Assembly: GCA_949825025.1 (NCBI GenBank)
Contig: OX463784.1
Location: 14,675,283 to 14,739,282 of the forward strand
DNA from: Siphlonurus alternatus
Taxonomy: Eukaryota > Arthropoda > Insecta > Ephemeroptera > Siphlonuridae
Direction: 5' to 3'
DNA length: 64,000 nt
Shown: positions 36,495-46,195 of the stretch, piece by piece
Layout: each line of letters begins with the position of its first letter
How positions within the stretch are numbered: the first letter of the stretch is position 1
Made by a program: the position numbers and the translations under genes
Notes under the pieces: model-generated
Told to the model about the DNA's origin: nothing
The model's database searches: none
What the model saw: only the letters and a program-made list of their open reading frames with translations

Positions 36495-36730
36495 ACAGAA
36501 CAATAGTTTTGTTTAAAAAAACAAGCAGAAGACCTCGATTACTTAAAATTTTACTACATAAGCGTTAAGTCTCATCGATAGACTGCGTGACAACGCCTAC
36601 AATCACAACAAGAGTAAAATTCTTACTACACTTCAAGATAAAAAGAACGTTCTGTTCATCGCGCGATATTGTCTTGTTGCTTATACAGGTTACGTTACAA
36701 TTATCCGCTCCTGAATTTCAAAAGTTTTAT

Positions 36731-36946
36731 AAAGGCGGATTCAGGTGGCGACAACGGCGATGCGACGCGATTTTGACGTAAAAGCTGTGAAGTCCTATGC
36801 GGTGGCGAATTCACCGTGAATCGCGTTAATTATACGATGCTCTTTTTCTTTTAGTCGCTAAATATGGCTGTCAATGGATGTCACAGCAAGTGCGCATTAT
36901 TCGCAACGCGTCGCAGACTGGAAATCGCCATGTGAATCCACCTTAA
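36731..36946. mobile_element. MITE family F, copy 4
   Basis: Element 36734-36942 with ends GGCGGATTCAGG / ATGTGAATCCACC. TTAA is intact on the right (36943-36946) and degraded on the left (TAAA). Confidence 0.8.
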
Positions 36947-37513
36947 CTCTGCTTTTTAAAGTTCATGTTCTATCAAATCAGGCAGGTAACGTTTTATCTC
37001 TACGCATAGCATACATTGTACTGTATAAGAGTTCTGATGTTATACCTGATTCGCGTAATCAGGCGGGATGATTTGGATAATAGTTCTTATGTTAACCACT
37101 CCGGAATTCAGTATTACAGTATGTAAACATAGACCTTGTGTCGATGTGCTTGGCGTTTCACTTGCACGCGGCTCTGGTCAACTCTTCGTGCCGCTAAGGG
37201 CGGAGGTCCTTGTGACGCGGGTGCCCATCGCAAATTAATTAGCGGCCGTCATGTTGTACAAGCTACATTCCCTCTTGGTTTTATTTTCTATTAGAAAATA
37301 TTCCTTCGAGGTTGTGTGATAAGGGAGTTTCGTAGCTTCGACAGCATTCGATTGATCATTCTCGTATAGTTTGTATGCACCTATGTGCAAGTTTTTATCA
37401 ATAATTATGTGGATTTAGTAATATAGATTTATAAAATTTTACAAAATAATTAATAAATATAATTTTAAATAAATAATTAATGGAATAAAAAATTGTACCA
37501 TTGCCCCGTTAGC
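36947..37513. other. Spacer with a GC-rich patch
   Basis: A GC-rich segment near 37135-37255 was not recognised as a gene or repeat. The rest is AT-rich. Confidence 0.4.
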
Positions 37514-37665
37514 CGACGTACAATAACTCTAACATCAATTGTAGTTATTGTACGTCGTTACCACCTCCCACGGCGAGGACGAGGGGTTGGCTTTCTGGGA
37601 GGTACCGGAGAGCGACGTCACTCTCCGGTGCTGCCGGTAATTTCAAATCAACTACCGGCAGCACC
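37514..37665. other. Four consecutive strong hairpins
   Basis: Perfect inverted repeats follow one another: 37514-37557 (15-bp arms, CGACGTACAATAACT), 37564-37602 (7-bp arms, CCTCCCA), 37604-37629 (9-bp arms, ACCGGAGAG) and 37627-37665 (13-bp arms, GGTGCTGCCGGTA). The last two overlap by 3 bp. It lies about 190 bp past the stop codon of the candidate gene 5 terminal exon, so on the minus strand it could be a structured 3' UTR; a transposon end or an independent RNA is also possible. Confidence 0.6.
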
Positions 37666-37679
37666 ACAACCAGAACAGA

Positions 37680-37766
37680 TTACATAAAACATTGTTACAA
37701 CATAATAACATAAAACAATTGTACATAAAACAATTATATATAAAACAGTTATACATAAAACAATAA
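37680..37766. repeat. Short tandem repeat of TACATAAAACA
   Basis: About five imperfect copies of a 17-20-bp unit with (T)ACATAAAACAATT, between the hairpin cluster and the candidate terminal exon of gene 5. Confidence 0.7.
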
Positions 37767-37851
37767 TGATACAGAAATACAAACATATCATTGCAAAGAA
37801 AGGATACCATATATTTTTTTACCTTTGCGAGTATGTTTACTATACCAGTTT

Positions 37852-37954
37852 CTACCGCCGCGCATATCTCCTCCACTCCAGGTCAACAGGGCTGGCAGGT
37901 CGACGAGAGTACATCTCTTCCAGCATCTCGCCGCCGTCCGCATGTCCCATTTGA
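37852..37954 (-). CDS. Candidate terminal exon of gene 5
   Basis: Starts after GATTTTAG. The frame with MGHADGG...WRRYARR is open for 32 codons before TAG. It is Glu/Arg-rich and GC-richer than its surroundings. Two frames are possible depending on which upstream unit is spliced to it. No family is recognised. Confidence 0.35.
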
Positions 37955-38247
37955 CTAAAATCACAGATAAGAAATCTTAGTAGAGTTTTTATTTTAATTT
38001 TTGTATAGAAAAAATATGATGAATTAGTTTAATGACTAAATACATTATTTCACAATTCAAAATATTACTGTTTTTTAATATAAACAAAATGAATTATTTT
38101 CAGATTTTTCCGTAAATAATTATTAGTTAGAAAAAAAAAAAAAAAAAAAAAAAAAAATGAACCCTGATGAAATTTTAATTTAAATCTTTTGGAAGTTAAA
38201 TCTAAAATAGTGTCAAATAGAAAAGGATAAGATGAAATCATCCTCAC

Positions 38248-40560
38248 CTGTCTTTCTCCTTCAATTAGATTCTCAGCATCAGATCGAGTGCGAAGTCGAT
38301 CCATATCCTGGTCATCGCGTGCTGGTTGAGACGCGCGTTCTCCACGTGACGTCACATCCGGGTCGGGTGATCCTGGCCGCGACATCACCTGTCAAATAAC
38401 CAAACCAAAGCTTTAAAAATATATCGAGTCAAATGTACAAAAATAATTGGAGCCTTAGGTATCCAATTATTTTTGTATTTCAATTTACCACGTAAAAATA
38501 TTATAATTCATGTATTCAAATAACAAATATTTTCATTAACTATGTAAAATTCTATGGCTAAAGAGGGATTAAATTCCCTAAATAGCCTCAGCCCTTGAGG
38601 CTAAATGTTCAATGAATAAATAAATAAATGTATAGGTAGTAATAAAATTACTGAAAATAAAGATTTAAAATGAAAATAAGAAAGGAAAGAAAAGACAAAA
38701 TCCTCACCTGTTACGCCTTCAAGTAGATTTCTCAGCAAGTATAGAGCATAGTCCATCCTGGTCATCACGTGCTGGTGCAGGTTGAGACGAGCGTTCTCCA
38801 CGTGACGTCACATCCGTGTCGTCTTCTTGATCCTGGCCCCCGACATCAACTGTCAAATAACCAAAGCTTTAAATATCTATTGAGTCAAAACAGTATATTA
38901 CGCATAAAATTGCTGAATATAAAAAAAATTAAATTACCAATATTAAAAAAAAAAAAAAAAAATGAAGTTAACTTTATAAATTAATATTTAAAATAAAAAT
39001 AAATTGAATTTATAATAAATTAAAACATATTATTTTTTTTTAAATTAAGCTGAACAACTAAATAATTTTTTTTTTGATATTTAAAAAATTAAAAAACAAA
39101 ACAAAAATCACTTTCCTATATTACGCATCAACTGTTAATTAATTAAACAAGCAAATCGTCAGAATCCACGTGTTAAAAATAGGACAGTAAAATTCTTGTA
39201 TGTAAAATAAATAAATAAATTACCAAAATTAAAAAAAGTACGGAAATTGTATTCATTAAATTTAATTATTTTAAATGGAAAAATATGTAAGGAGAGAAAA
39301 GACGAAACCGTCCTCACCTGTTCGCCTTCAAGTAGATTTCTCAGCAAGCATAGTTCATGATCCATCCTGGTCATCACGTGCTGGTGCAGGTTGAGACGAG
39401 CGTTCTCCACGTGACGTCACATCCGGGTCGTCTTCTTGATCCTGGCCCCCGACATCAACTGTCAAATAAACAAAGCTTTAAATATCTATTGATTCAAAAA
39501 AGTATATTACACTTGATAAAATTGCTGAATTTAAAAAAATTAAATTACCAAAATTAAAAAAAATGAAGTTAATTTAATAAAATAATATTTAATAATAAAA
39601 ATAAATTAAATTTATTATAAATTAAATTTATTATAAATTAAAACATGTTTATTTTTTTTTATTAAGCTAAAAAACCAAATAAAAAATTATTTGTAATTTA
39701 AAAAATTAAAAAAACAAAAACAAAAATCACTTTCTATATTACGCATCAACTGTTAATTAATTAAACAACTAAATCGTCAGAATCCAAAGCTATAAAACTC
39801 ACGTGTTAAAAATAGGACACTAAAATTGTTGTATGTAAAATAAATAAATAAATTACCAAAATTAAAAAAAGTGCGGAAAATTGATTCATTAAATTATTTT
39901 AAATGTAAAAATAATTATGTAAGGACGAAATCATCCTCACCTGTTTCGCCTTCAAGTAGATTTCTCAGCATAGTTCATAGTCCATCCTGGTCACGCGTGC
40001 TGGTGCAGGTTGAGACGAGTGTTCTCCGTGTGACGTCACATCCGGCCGTCTTCTTGATCCTCTACTATAAAATAAGGAAACTGAAGCTTTAAAAATCTAT
40101 TGTGTCAAAAGTGTAGGATTAAAATTACTGAATATAAAAAAATTAAATTAAAAAAATTATATTGCAAAAATGAAATTTATTTTTAAATAAAATAAAATTA
40201 AATAAATATTAAGTAATAAAATAAAATTTTACATTTATTATAAATTAAAACATGTTTAACATTTTTAAGATTAAGCTGGAAAATTAAATAAAAATAATAT
40301 AATTGTTATTAAAACAAATTTAAAAAACAAACAAAATTAATAAAAAAATTATTAAAAAAGTAAAATTGATTCATTAAAATGAAAATAAGAAAGGAAAGAA
40401 AAAAACGAAAATTCCCACCTGTTCGCCTTCAAGTAGATTCCTCAGCATAGTTCATAGTCCATCCTGGTCATCTCGTGCTGGTACAGGTTGAGACGAGTAT
40501 TCTCCGTGTGACGTCACATCCGGCCGTCTTCTTGATCCTGGCCGCGACAAATGAACAAAT
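38248..40560 (-). repeat. Tandem array of five exon-like units
   Basis: A conserved core of about 125-142 bp recurs at 38388-38248, 38849-38708, 39458-39318, about 40064-39941 and about 40548-40419, spaced 460-620 bp apart by AT-rich sequence. Each core (minus strand) includes GATGTGACGTCAC and GAGAACGC-like stretches and ends in CAG|GTGAG or CAG|GTGGG. An acceptor-like TTATTTGACAG precedes units 1-3, a TATAG precedes unit 4, and it is lost in unit 5. The leader at 41268-41700 has related pieces. The array looks like repeated exon duplication. Confidence 0.75.
38499..38629 (+). mobile_element. Probable non-LTR retrotransposon 3' end with (AATA)n tail
   Basis: About 130 bp including CTATGGCTAAAGAGGGATTA and CCTCAGCCCTTGAGGCT, ending in AATAAATAAATA. 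A nearly identical copy is at 61784-61909. A shared 3' end plus a tetranucleotide tail is typical of LINE insertions; the 5' body is absent. Confidence 0.65.
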
Positions 40561-41267
40561 TTTCAGAAATCAAAAAGCTTAAAAATCACTTGTGTTATGT
40601 CCAAAAAAATTTATTTAATTAATAAATTAGTTTAAGTTTTTTATATCAAGTTAAATAATATTAATTAAATAAGCTTAAATTATTAATAATTAAAGTACGT
40701 TGAAATATTTTGAAAGTAAAGTTGAAAAATTAAATAAAAAATTATTTGAGAAAAAAAATTCAAAATAAACGAAAATATCTTCGTCTTTTTCACACTTTTC
40801 ATCCTGTTGTCAAATAAGGAAATAGTAATCTGCATACCATGATGAACTATTTTAAGCACCACTTTACAAGCATTGAAAATGTGCACAAATGTTAGAAAAA
40901 TTCCATAATTTAAATTAATTTCCAATTGCTTATTAAATTATAGAATTTGTCAAATATTTGTACACATTTTCAATGCAAAAGTGATGCTTGAAGCTCATGC
41001 AGATTACGAGTTCCCCATTTGACAGTTGAATGGGGCCGGTATGAACTAGCGTGACACAGACGAGAATTTTTTAAATTATTTTTTAATTAAACTTTATACG
41101 AGTAAAATATATAATTATGATGAATTTTTAGAGACAATCAAGGTGTATCTTATTATTACTAGTATTATTATCAAATATATATAAATGAATATCTAATTTT
41201 AAAACGTTTTAAATAAAATGTGTGAAATTGTGATACAAAATTAGTAAAAAACAAAAAATTTTCTCAC

Positions 41268-41743
41268 CTTCCTCTCGTATCCAAATTGACATCTCAGCAT
41301 CCAAAAATTTGTGTACGACGTTGGTCCATGGTCATCAGGTGGTCCTCGTTGTTCCCCCCATGCTGAAAGTTTCCCTGAGGGTCTCAGGCCGACTCGCTCC
41401 TAACCCCTACCTAATCAGGACCTAACCAGAAGCCTTCCATTTTGACCCTCCAGGAAACTTACAGCGCCTACCTCCAATTAACCCGCATGAGAAGGAAGAC
41501 ACTCGAATCCTCCGCGGCGCTCGCGACGTGAAGTTCGTTAAGATCCTACCGTAATTAATTATCCATGACCGGTGGTAGTGGTCCTCTTGATCTCCCTCCG
41601 CGACATCCAGTATGGCACAAGCACTATCACACCAGAGTTTATAGCAGTTTATGTTACTATACGACAGTTCTTGACAACTCCCTGCACAAGAATGACTGCA
41701 CACGGCAGAGCGGCCGGCTTGCTTGCTGCTTCGCTGTTATATA
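41268..41743 (-). promoter_or_regulatory. Promoter and leader exon of gene 5 (candidate)
   Basis: TATATAA at 41743-41737, a GC-rich leader, and a GTGAG donor after 41268. Segments such as GGATGTCGCGGAGG and CCTGATGACCATGGA resemble parts of the downstream tandem units, suggesting those units were copied from this exon. A 93-codon ORF (41703-41422) is Cys/Ser-rich but starts close to the predicted transcript start, so it is not called. Confidence 0.4.
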
Positions 41744-43693
41744 ACATCCGCTCCTCTCTCCCCTTTTTCTCCTCCTCTTTCTCCTACATTCTTCTTTCTC
41801 TTCCTCGGTGACTTTTTCTTAAAAGTATAACTATTACAATAATTCTAATAATATTCTCATTTAAATATTTGATATATTTGATGATTATATTATACATTCT
41901 ATTCGTCTTCATACTCTTCACGATCGAAGATGTAAAAAAAAAAAAAAAAAAAATAGAAAAAGAAAGAAAAAAGAAAGAAAAGAAAAAAAAATACTGCAAT
42001 TTTGCTTAAAACACAATAATTGTTGTATTTATATGAAGTATTCCTTATAATTATGTTAAAATTTGCATAACATTTTGTTATTTTTCTTAGTTTAATTTTA
42101 ATACTTTCGTGTTTGTGAATTTTAACAGATTCAAGATTAAGATAATTATCTGTAGAGGAAAGATAAGAAAAATTTAATTGCAAAAATGGTTGGGATGCAT
42201 GCGTTTAAATTTGTTGCATAAAATGTTCCACTTTTTTATACAATCAAAGTCAAAAGAATATCAATAAAAAAACATCAAATTTTTAATTTTTATTTAGTTG
42301 ATATAATTACGAATTTGCCTTTTTTTAAAATTACTATTCACCCTATCGAAACTCAACTTAAAATATTATAATATATCCTAGGCATTATTACATTTAATCA
42401 TAAAATATTTGCAAATTATTTATAAAATTATACTGACTGCTGGTTAACGGATAACCACCTTAAAAATAATAATCATGTAAAATTAATTACGAAAAATCCA
42501 TGCACGCAAATTAAAGACAAAATTTTAAAATTATGTTTGTAGAGACGCAATATTCACACATAATTTAAATGAATATAAATAAGTAGAATAAAATTGTAGA
42601 CTAAATCAATGCCGAGCAAAAAATATGGATACTATACTCGCCTTGAAAAATTTTCCTTTTCAGTATTACAATATATCATATACGTACCTGTGCCTATAAT
42701 TATATTCTATACAATCAGTACATTGGTGCTACTGAGAACTTTATATTTTTTAGTGATTTTTTCTCTGGAATAACATCTGTAATATTATTACTAAGTATTA
42801 TGAATATCCTTTAAAATTAAGAAAATAAAAACAGTTAGCTAAAATGACTATAAACAAATGCATCACAAATTGCCTTGGATGAAAATTTGTTAACAATAAT
42901 ATTTTGTTGGAAATACAGTACCATATGCAACTTTTTTTTTAATAAAGATTCTTTATACAATTTTTTCTTACAAGAAAACTTTAACTCCATTTGTTTGTAT
43001 GTAAACCAAACTTGCAAGCAAAATTGTATCGTGTAATACAGGCTTTAACAGTTGTTTTTTAGTACAATTAAGACCTATTTCCCCAGAACTTTTTGCCTTG
43101 AGGTTAGGCAACTTGTTTAACAATCAAAATGCACGTTTTGCATAATCAGCAGGGGTACCTTTGAACCTTGAGACGAAGTTTGTTGCTAAAAAGTTGCTTA
43201 ATATCGCGGCGAATTGAATAAGCACAATATATTTGATTAAATTTATGTTTTCTAGCAAGTAATACGCAAGTCTATATGCAAGTATCCTAAATTTTACTTC
43301 GAGTTTTTTGTTCATCGGAAGAATTACAAATTATAAAATTGGTCCATATAGCTACTGCATGCATGAGGCAGGCCTAGCTTAAGACGAACAAAACCTTTAA
43401 TTAACATTTGATGGAAGCTCTATCATCAATTTCAACTAGGTTTAAAAGTTATTTGGTAACAATTTTTGGAATGAGGCTCGCGACTGGGGATAAATGAAGT
43501 TAATAAAGTGTTGGTTTTAAAATATATTAATATACAATATATAAATTACATAGAAACGAGCAAACCAAATTTCGTCTTTACTCTCTTGATGTTAATCAGT
43601 GATTTCATATATTTTTTTTAATTAAATAATAGAACTTTAAGCAAATTAAAAGTCGTCTTATTAAATAATAATGCCATTCCTTATTCCTCAACA
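41744..43693. other. AT-rich spacer with one member of a local duplication
   Basis: Contains a poly(A) tract at about 41936-41954 and the duplicated segment at about 42331-42752. No gene supported; ORFs near 41784-42183 come from homopolymer runs. Confidence 0.5.
42331..42752. repeat. Diverged duplication, partner of 45646-46015
   Basis: Collinear similarity to 45646-46015: CCCTATCGAA.CTCAAC, CATAAAATATT, ACTGCTGGT.AACG, GATGCAATAT-like segments and GTGCTACTG in the same order. Noncoding; either a local duplication or an unrecognised dispersed repeat. Confidence 0.65.
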
Positions 43694-44435
43694 TAATGAG
43701 ATATTAGAATGTGAAAATTTTAGTGGCTTAATCGAAAGAAGGGGTGTTAAAAATATTGTACTGTGTATTTTTTCAGATTTTTGAACTATTTTTAAAAATT
43801 ATTGAAAGTCCATTTTGATGACGTCACGGGCGGGCGGCACTCCTTAAGAAAAAGGATAGGGCAATGCCGCCCGTGACGTCATCAAAATAGACTTTCAATA
43901 ATTTTTTAAAAATCGTTCCCGGTCTCAGAAAAATCTGAAAAAGTTCACAGTACCATAGTTTTACCTCTTCTTTCGATTAAGGGCATTGGGTGTAGCACCG
44001 GTAGTTGGCAGCACTGACGTATCTTCACCATGTTAATTTTTGATCATTGCTCCTCGGAGTAATTTTTATGCTAGAGCTAAGCTGATTGCTGTAGTATCAA
44101 GATAATTATCAGCCCAAGTGCACAATTTGGCTAAATAAAGCCTGATTTAAAGAAAAGTATTTTTTTTATATTTTAGAAAAATGCATGTAAATTTAAAAAA
44201 TTACTAAAAAATACTTTTCTTTAAATCAGGCTTTATTTAGCCAAATTGTGCACTTGGGCTACTAATTATCTTGATACTACAGCAATCAGCTTAGCTCTAG
44301 CATAAAAATTACTCCGAGGAGCAATGATCAAAAATTAACATGGTGAAGATACGTCAGTGTTGCCAACTACCGGTGCTACACCCAATGCCCTTAAGCCACT
44401 AAAATTTTCACATTCTAATATCTCATATTATTATG
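43694..44435. mobile_element. Foldback MITE family D, copy 2, interrupted by a second MITE
   Basis: The arms mirror each other from ATAATGAGATATTAGAATG (left) to the inverted copy ending near 44430. The centre near 43818-43882 has TTTTGATGACGTCACGGGC inverted, with TGACGTCA twice. The right arm is split after GATTAA by the element at 43981-44390; removing it restores CTTTCGATTAAGCCACT, the exact mirror of the left arm. Confidence 0.8.
43977..44394. mobile_element. Foldback MITE family C, TTAA target, nested
   Basis: A 410-bp palindrome (43981-44390) has ends GGGCATTGGGTGTAGCACCG / CGGTGCTACACCCAATGCCC and TTAA at 43977-43980 and 44391-44394. The empty site is visible in the opposite arm of the host element (AGTGGCTTAATCGAAAG). 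Confidence 0.9.
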
Positions 44436-46195
44436 CCAAGAAACCTCACTGGGAGCTAAACAAGTAAGGTGAAAACATATTTAATTATCTTACAGCATAA
44501 TTACCATTCGGAATTGTCTAATTTAACTTTTTTAAATGAAAAGGAAAATCATAATTTATTGAATTTATAAATAAGCTATTGCATTTATAAGATATTATAT
44601 ATCGCTGTGGTGCATAAAATTGTTGATGACAACTGTATCTTATCTTGTCAACTGTATTAATGTAACTTGGTAACATAATGTTCTATGTATACTTCAATCA
44701 TAATTGGAATAAAAAAAAATGAAGTAATAGTTTTATAGGAAATTAGCTGACTAAATTTAAATCTGCTATTGATATCTTGAGTTGCATCATTTTTTATGCG
44801 ACTGCTTAAGTCTTGAGAAGCATACATGTCTGGCGTAAAATTAACTTTGAAATATCTCATTTTATTTAAGAGTCGCAATTTTATATTCACAGATCACTGC
44901 TGATCTATTAATATATCATTTGACTTTGCTATATTTATTTCTTTTAAAAAGCGTCCTGTTTTAATTCAATAGGTAAAAGAAATACCAATTAGTTTTAAAT
45001 AATGATATTTAATTAATTATAAGGTTATTATGTTATTTATAATATTTTTATTTGACGAATTGTGTTCAATTGCAATTTTAATGTATTTATCATTAACTTG
45101 TACTATGACATTTCTTTATTGATTGCCTACAGAAGACTTTTTAATTTTTTTTTGTCCAACACTCATTCATTCATACCCTCATTTATTTAAATTTGAAGTT
45201 AAAAATACATATAATAAAACAAAAATATTAATGCTTAGAACTCATTTTATGAAATGACAATAAACAAAGATGAAGGAGAACATGTCTCAACTTCAAATCG
45301 AAGAGATGTTTAAACGTTCCACGTAGCTGCGGTATAATTACCACAGTTACGAATGTTTATGATGGCAAGTCTGCATGGAATGGCTGTGAAAAATGTTAAA
45401 TGAAACATCATACGAGACTCTTGTCCGTATAAATTATACAGTTTCTAAGAAAGGGATTTGCATATCCAGTGATTTTTTTTGTCAATAAGACTAGGGCATT
45501 TGTTGTGCAAGCATGAAAATCAGAGTAGTCATTAATACAGTCAAATTTAAGTTGATATTCCTTCCGGAAGTAGCCGGACTATATATGAAGTTTCAACCAA
45601 GCATGCGGTTGGGATACATTAATACTGTTGAAAACTACTTAAATAACTATTTACCCTATCGAACTCAACATTACATATATACCCTAGTTATAATTAAATT
45701 TAACCATAAAATATTGTAAATAATTACTTACTGCTGGTAAACGATGCCCCAACCTAAAAATATTAATAATTACAAAAAAATGCATGCATGCAAATTATAC
45801 TTTTCAAAAGACATAATTATAAAGTTATGGTTCTAGAGATGCAATATATTCACACAATATTTGAATGAATGTAGACTAAATCATTGACTAGCAAAATATA
45901 TGGACACTACTGGCATTAAAAAAAATTTCCTTGTCAATATAATACAATACATTATAATAATATACTTTTAATTATATTATAAACAGTACGCACTTTAGTG
46001 CTACTGGAAACTATATTTTTGGGTGAATAACATTTTTTGTTGTTGTTGGGAACACAGCAGTCATACCAAGGATTTTGTATGTACTTTGTATGTATATTTG
46101 TATGTATTTTGTATGTATGTAATTACAAAATCCTTGAGTCATACACATTCAAATTTGTAACTTTTAAATAATTAAATATTAAAATTATTTAAATA
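44436..46195. other. Spacer with duplicated segments and a half MITE
   Basis: Holds duplication members at about 45186-45410 (partner 50705-50925) and 45646-46015 (partner 42331-42752). About 45535-45585 is a half copy of the CAGTCAAATT mariner-type MITE. An inverted pair CAAGGATTTTGTA / TACAAAATCCTTG lies near 46068-46134. No gene supported. Confidence 0.5.
45186..45410. repeat. Diverged duplication, partner of 50705-50925
   Basis: Shared ordered segments include AATACATA, TTAATGCTT.GAACTCA, AAATGACAAT, CATG.TCTCAACTTCAA, TTAAACGTTCCAC and AGTCT.CATGGAATG. Gene 4 lies between the two copies. Confidence 0.6.

Larger units (their letters stand above)
37852..41743 (-). other. Gene 5: candidate transcription unit with tandem exon-like units
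   Basis: On the minus strand a TATATAA box (41743-41737) is followed by a GC-rich leader (to 41268, ending AAG|GTGAGA), five downstream exon-like units, and a last exon beginning at 37954 after TTTTAG. One frame of that exon reads MGHADGGEMLEEMYSRRPAS and runs to a TAG at 37852-37854. Unit 1 (38388-38248) is open through 47 codons in phase 0 (contains DVTSRGERASQ). The other units carry frame changes or stops, so they may be alternative, untranslated or decaying exons. If unit 1 joins the last exon in phase 0, a different frame is read, ending after about 23 codons. The product is not recognised. Coding status is uncertain; a noncoding RNA is a real alternative. Confidence 0.4.

Noticed and set aside
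38248..40560. CRISPR-like array
   Set aside because: The units are long, imperfect and spaced by AT-rich sequence of uneven length in an animal-type genome; splice signals fit exon duplication better.
41422..41703. 93-codon Cys/Ser-rich ORF in the gene 5 leader
   Set aside because: Starts at or before the predicted transcript start and has no signal peptide or known motif; kept only as part of the leader.
41784..42183. Phe-rich ORFs near the poly(A) tract
   Set aside because: Produced by homopolymer and (GAAA)n-like sequence; no gene signals.
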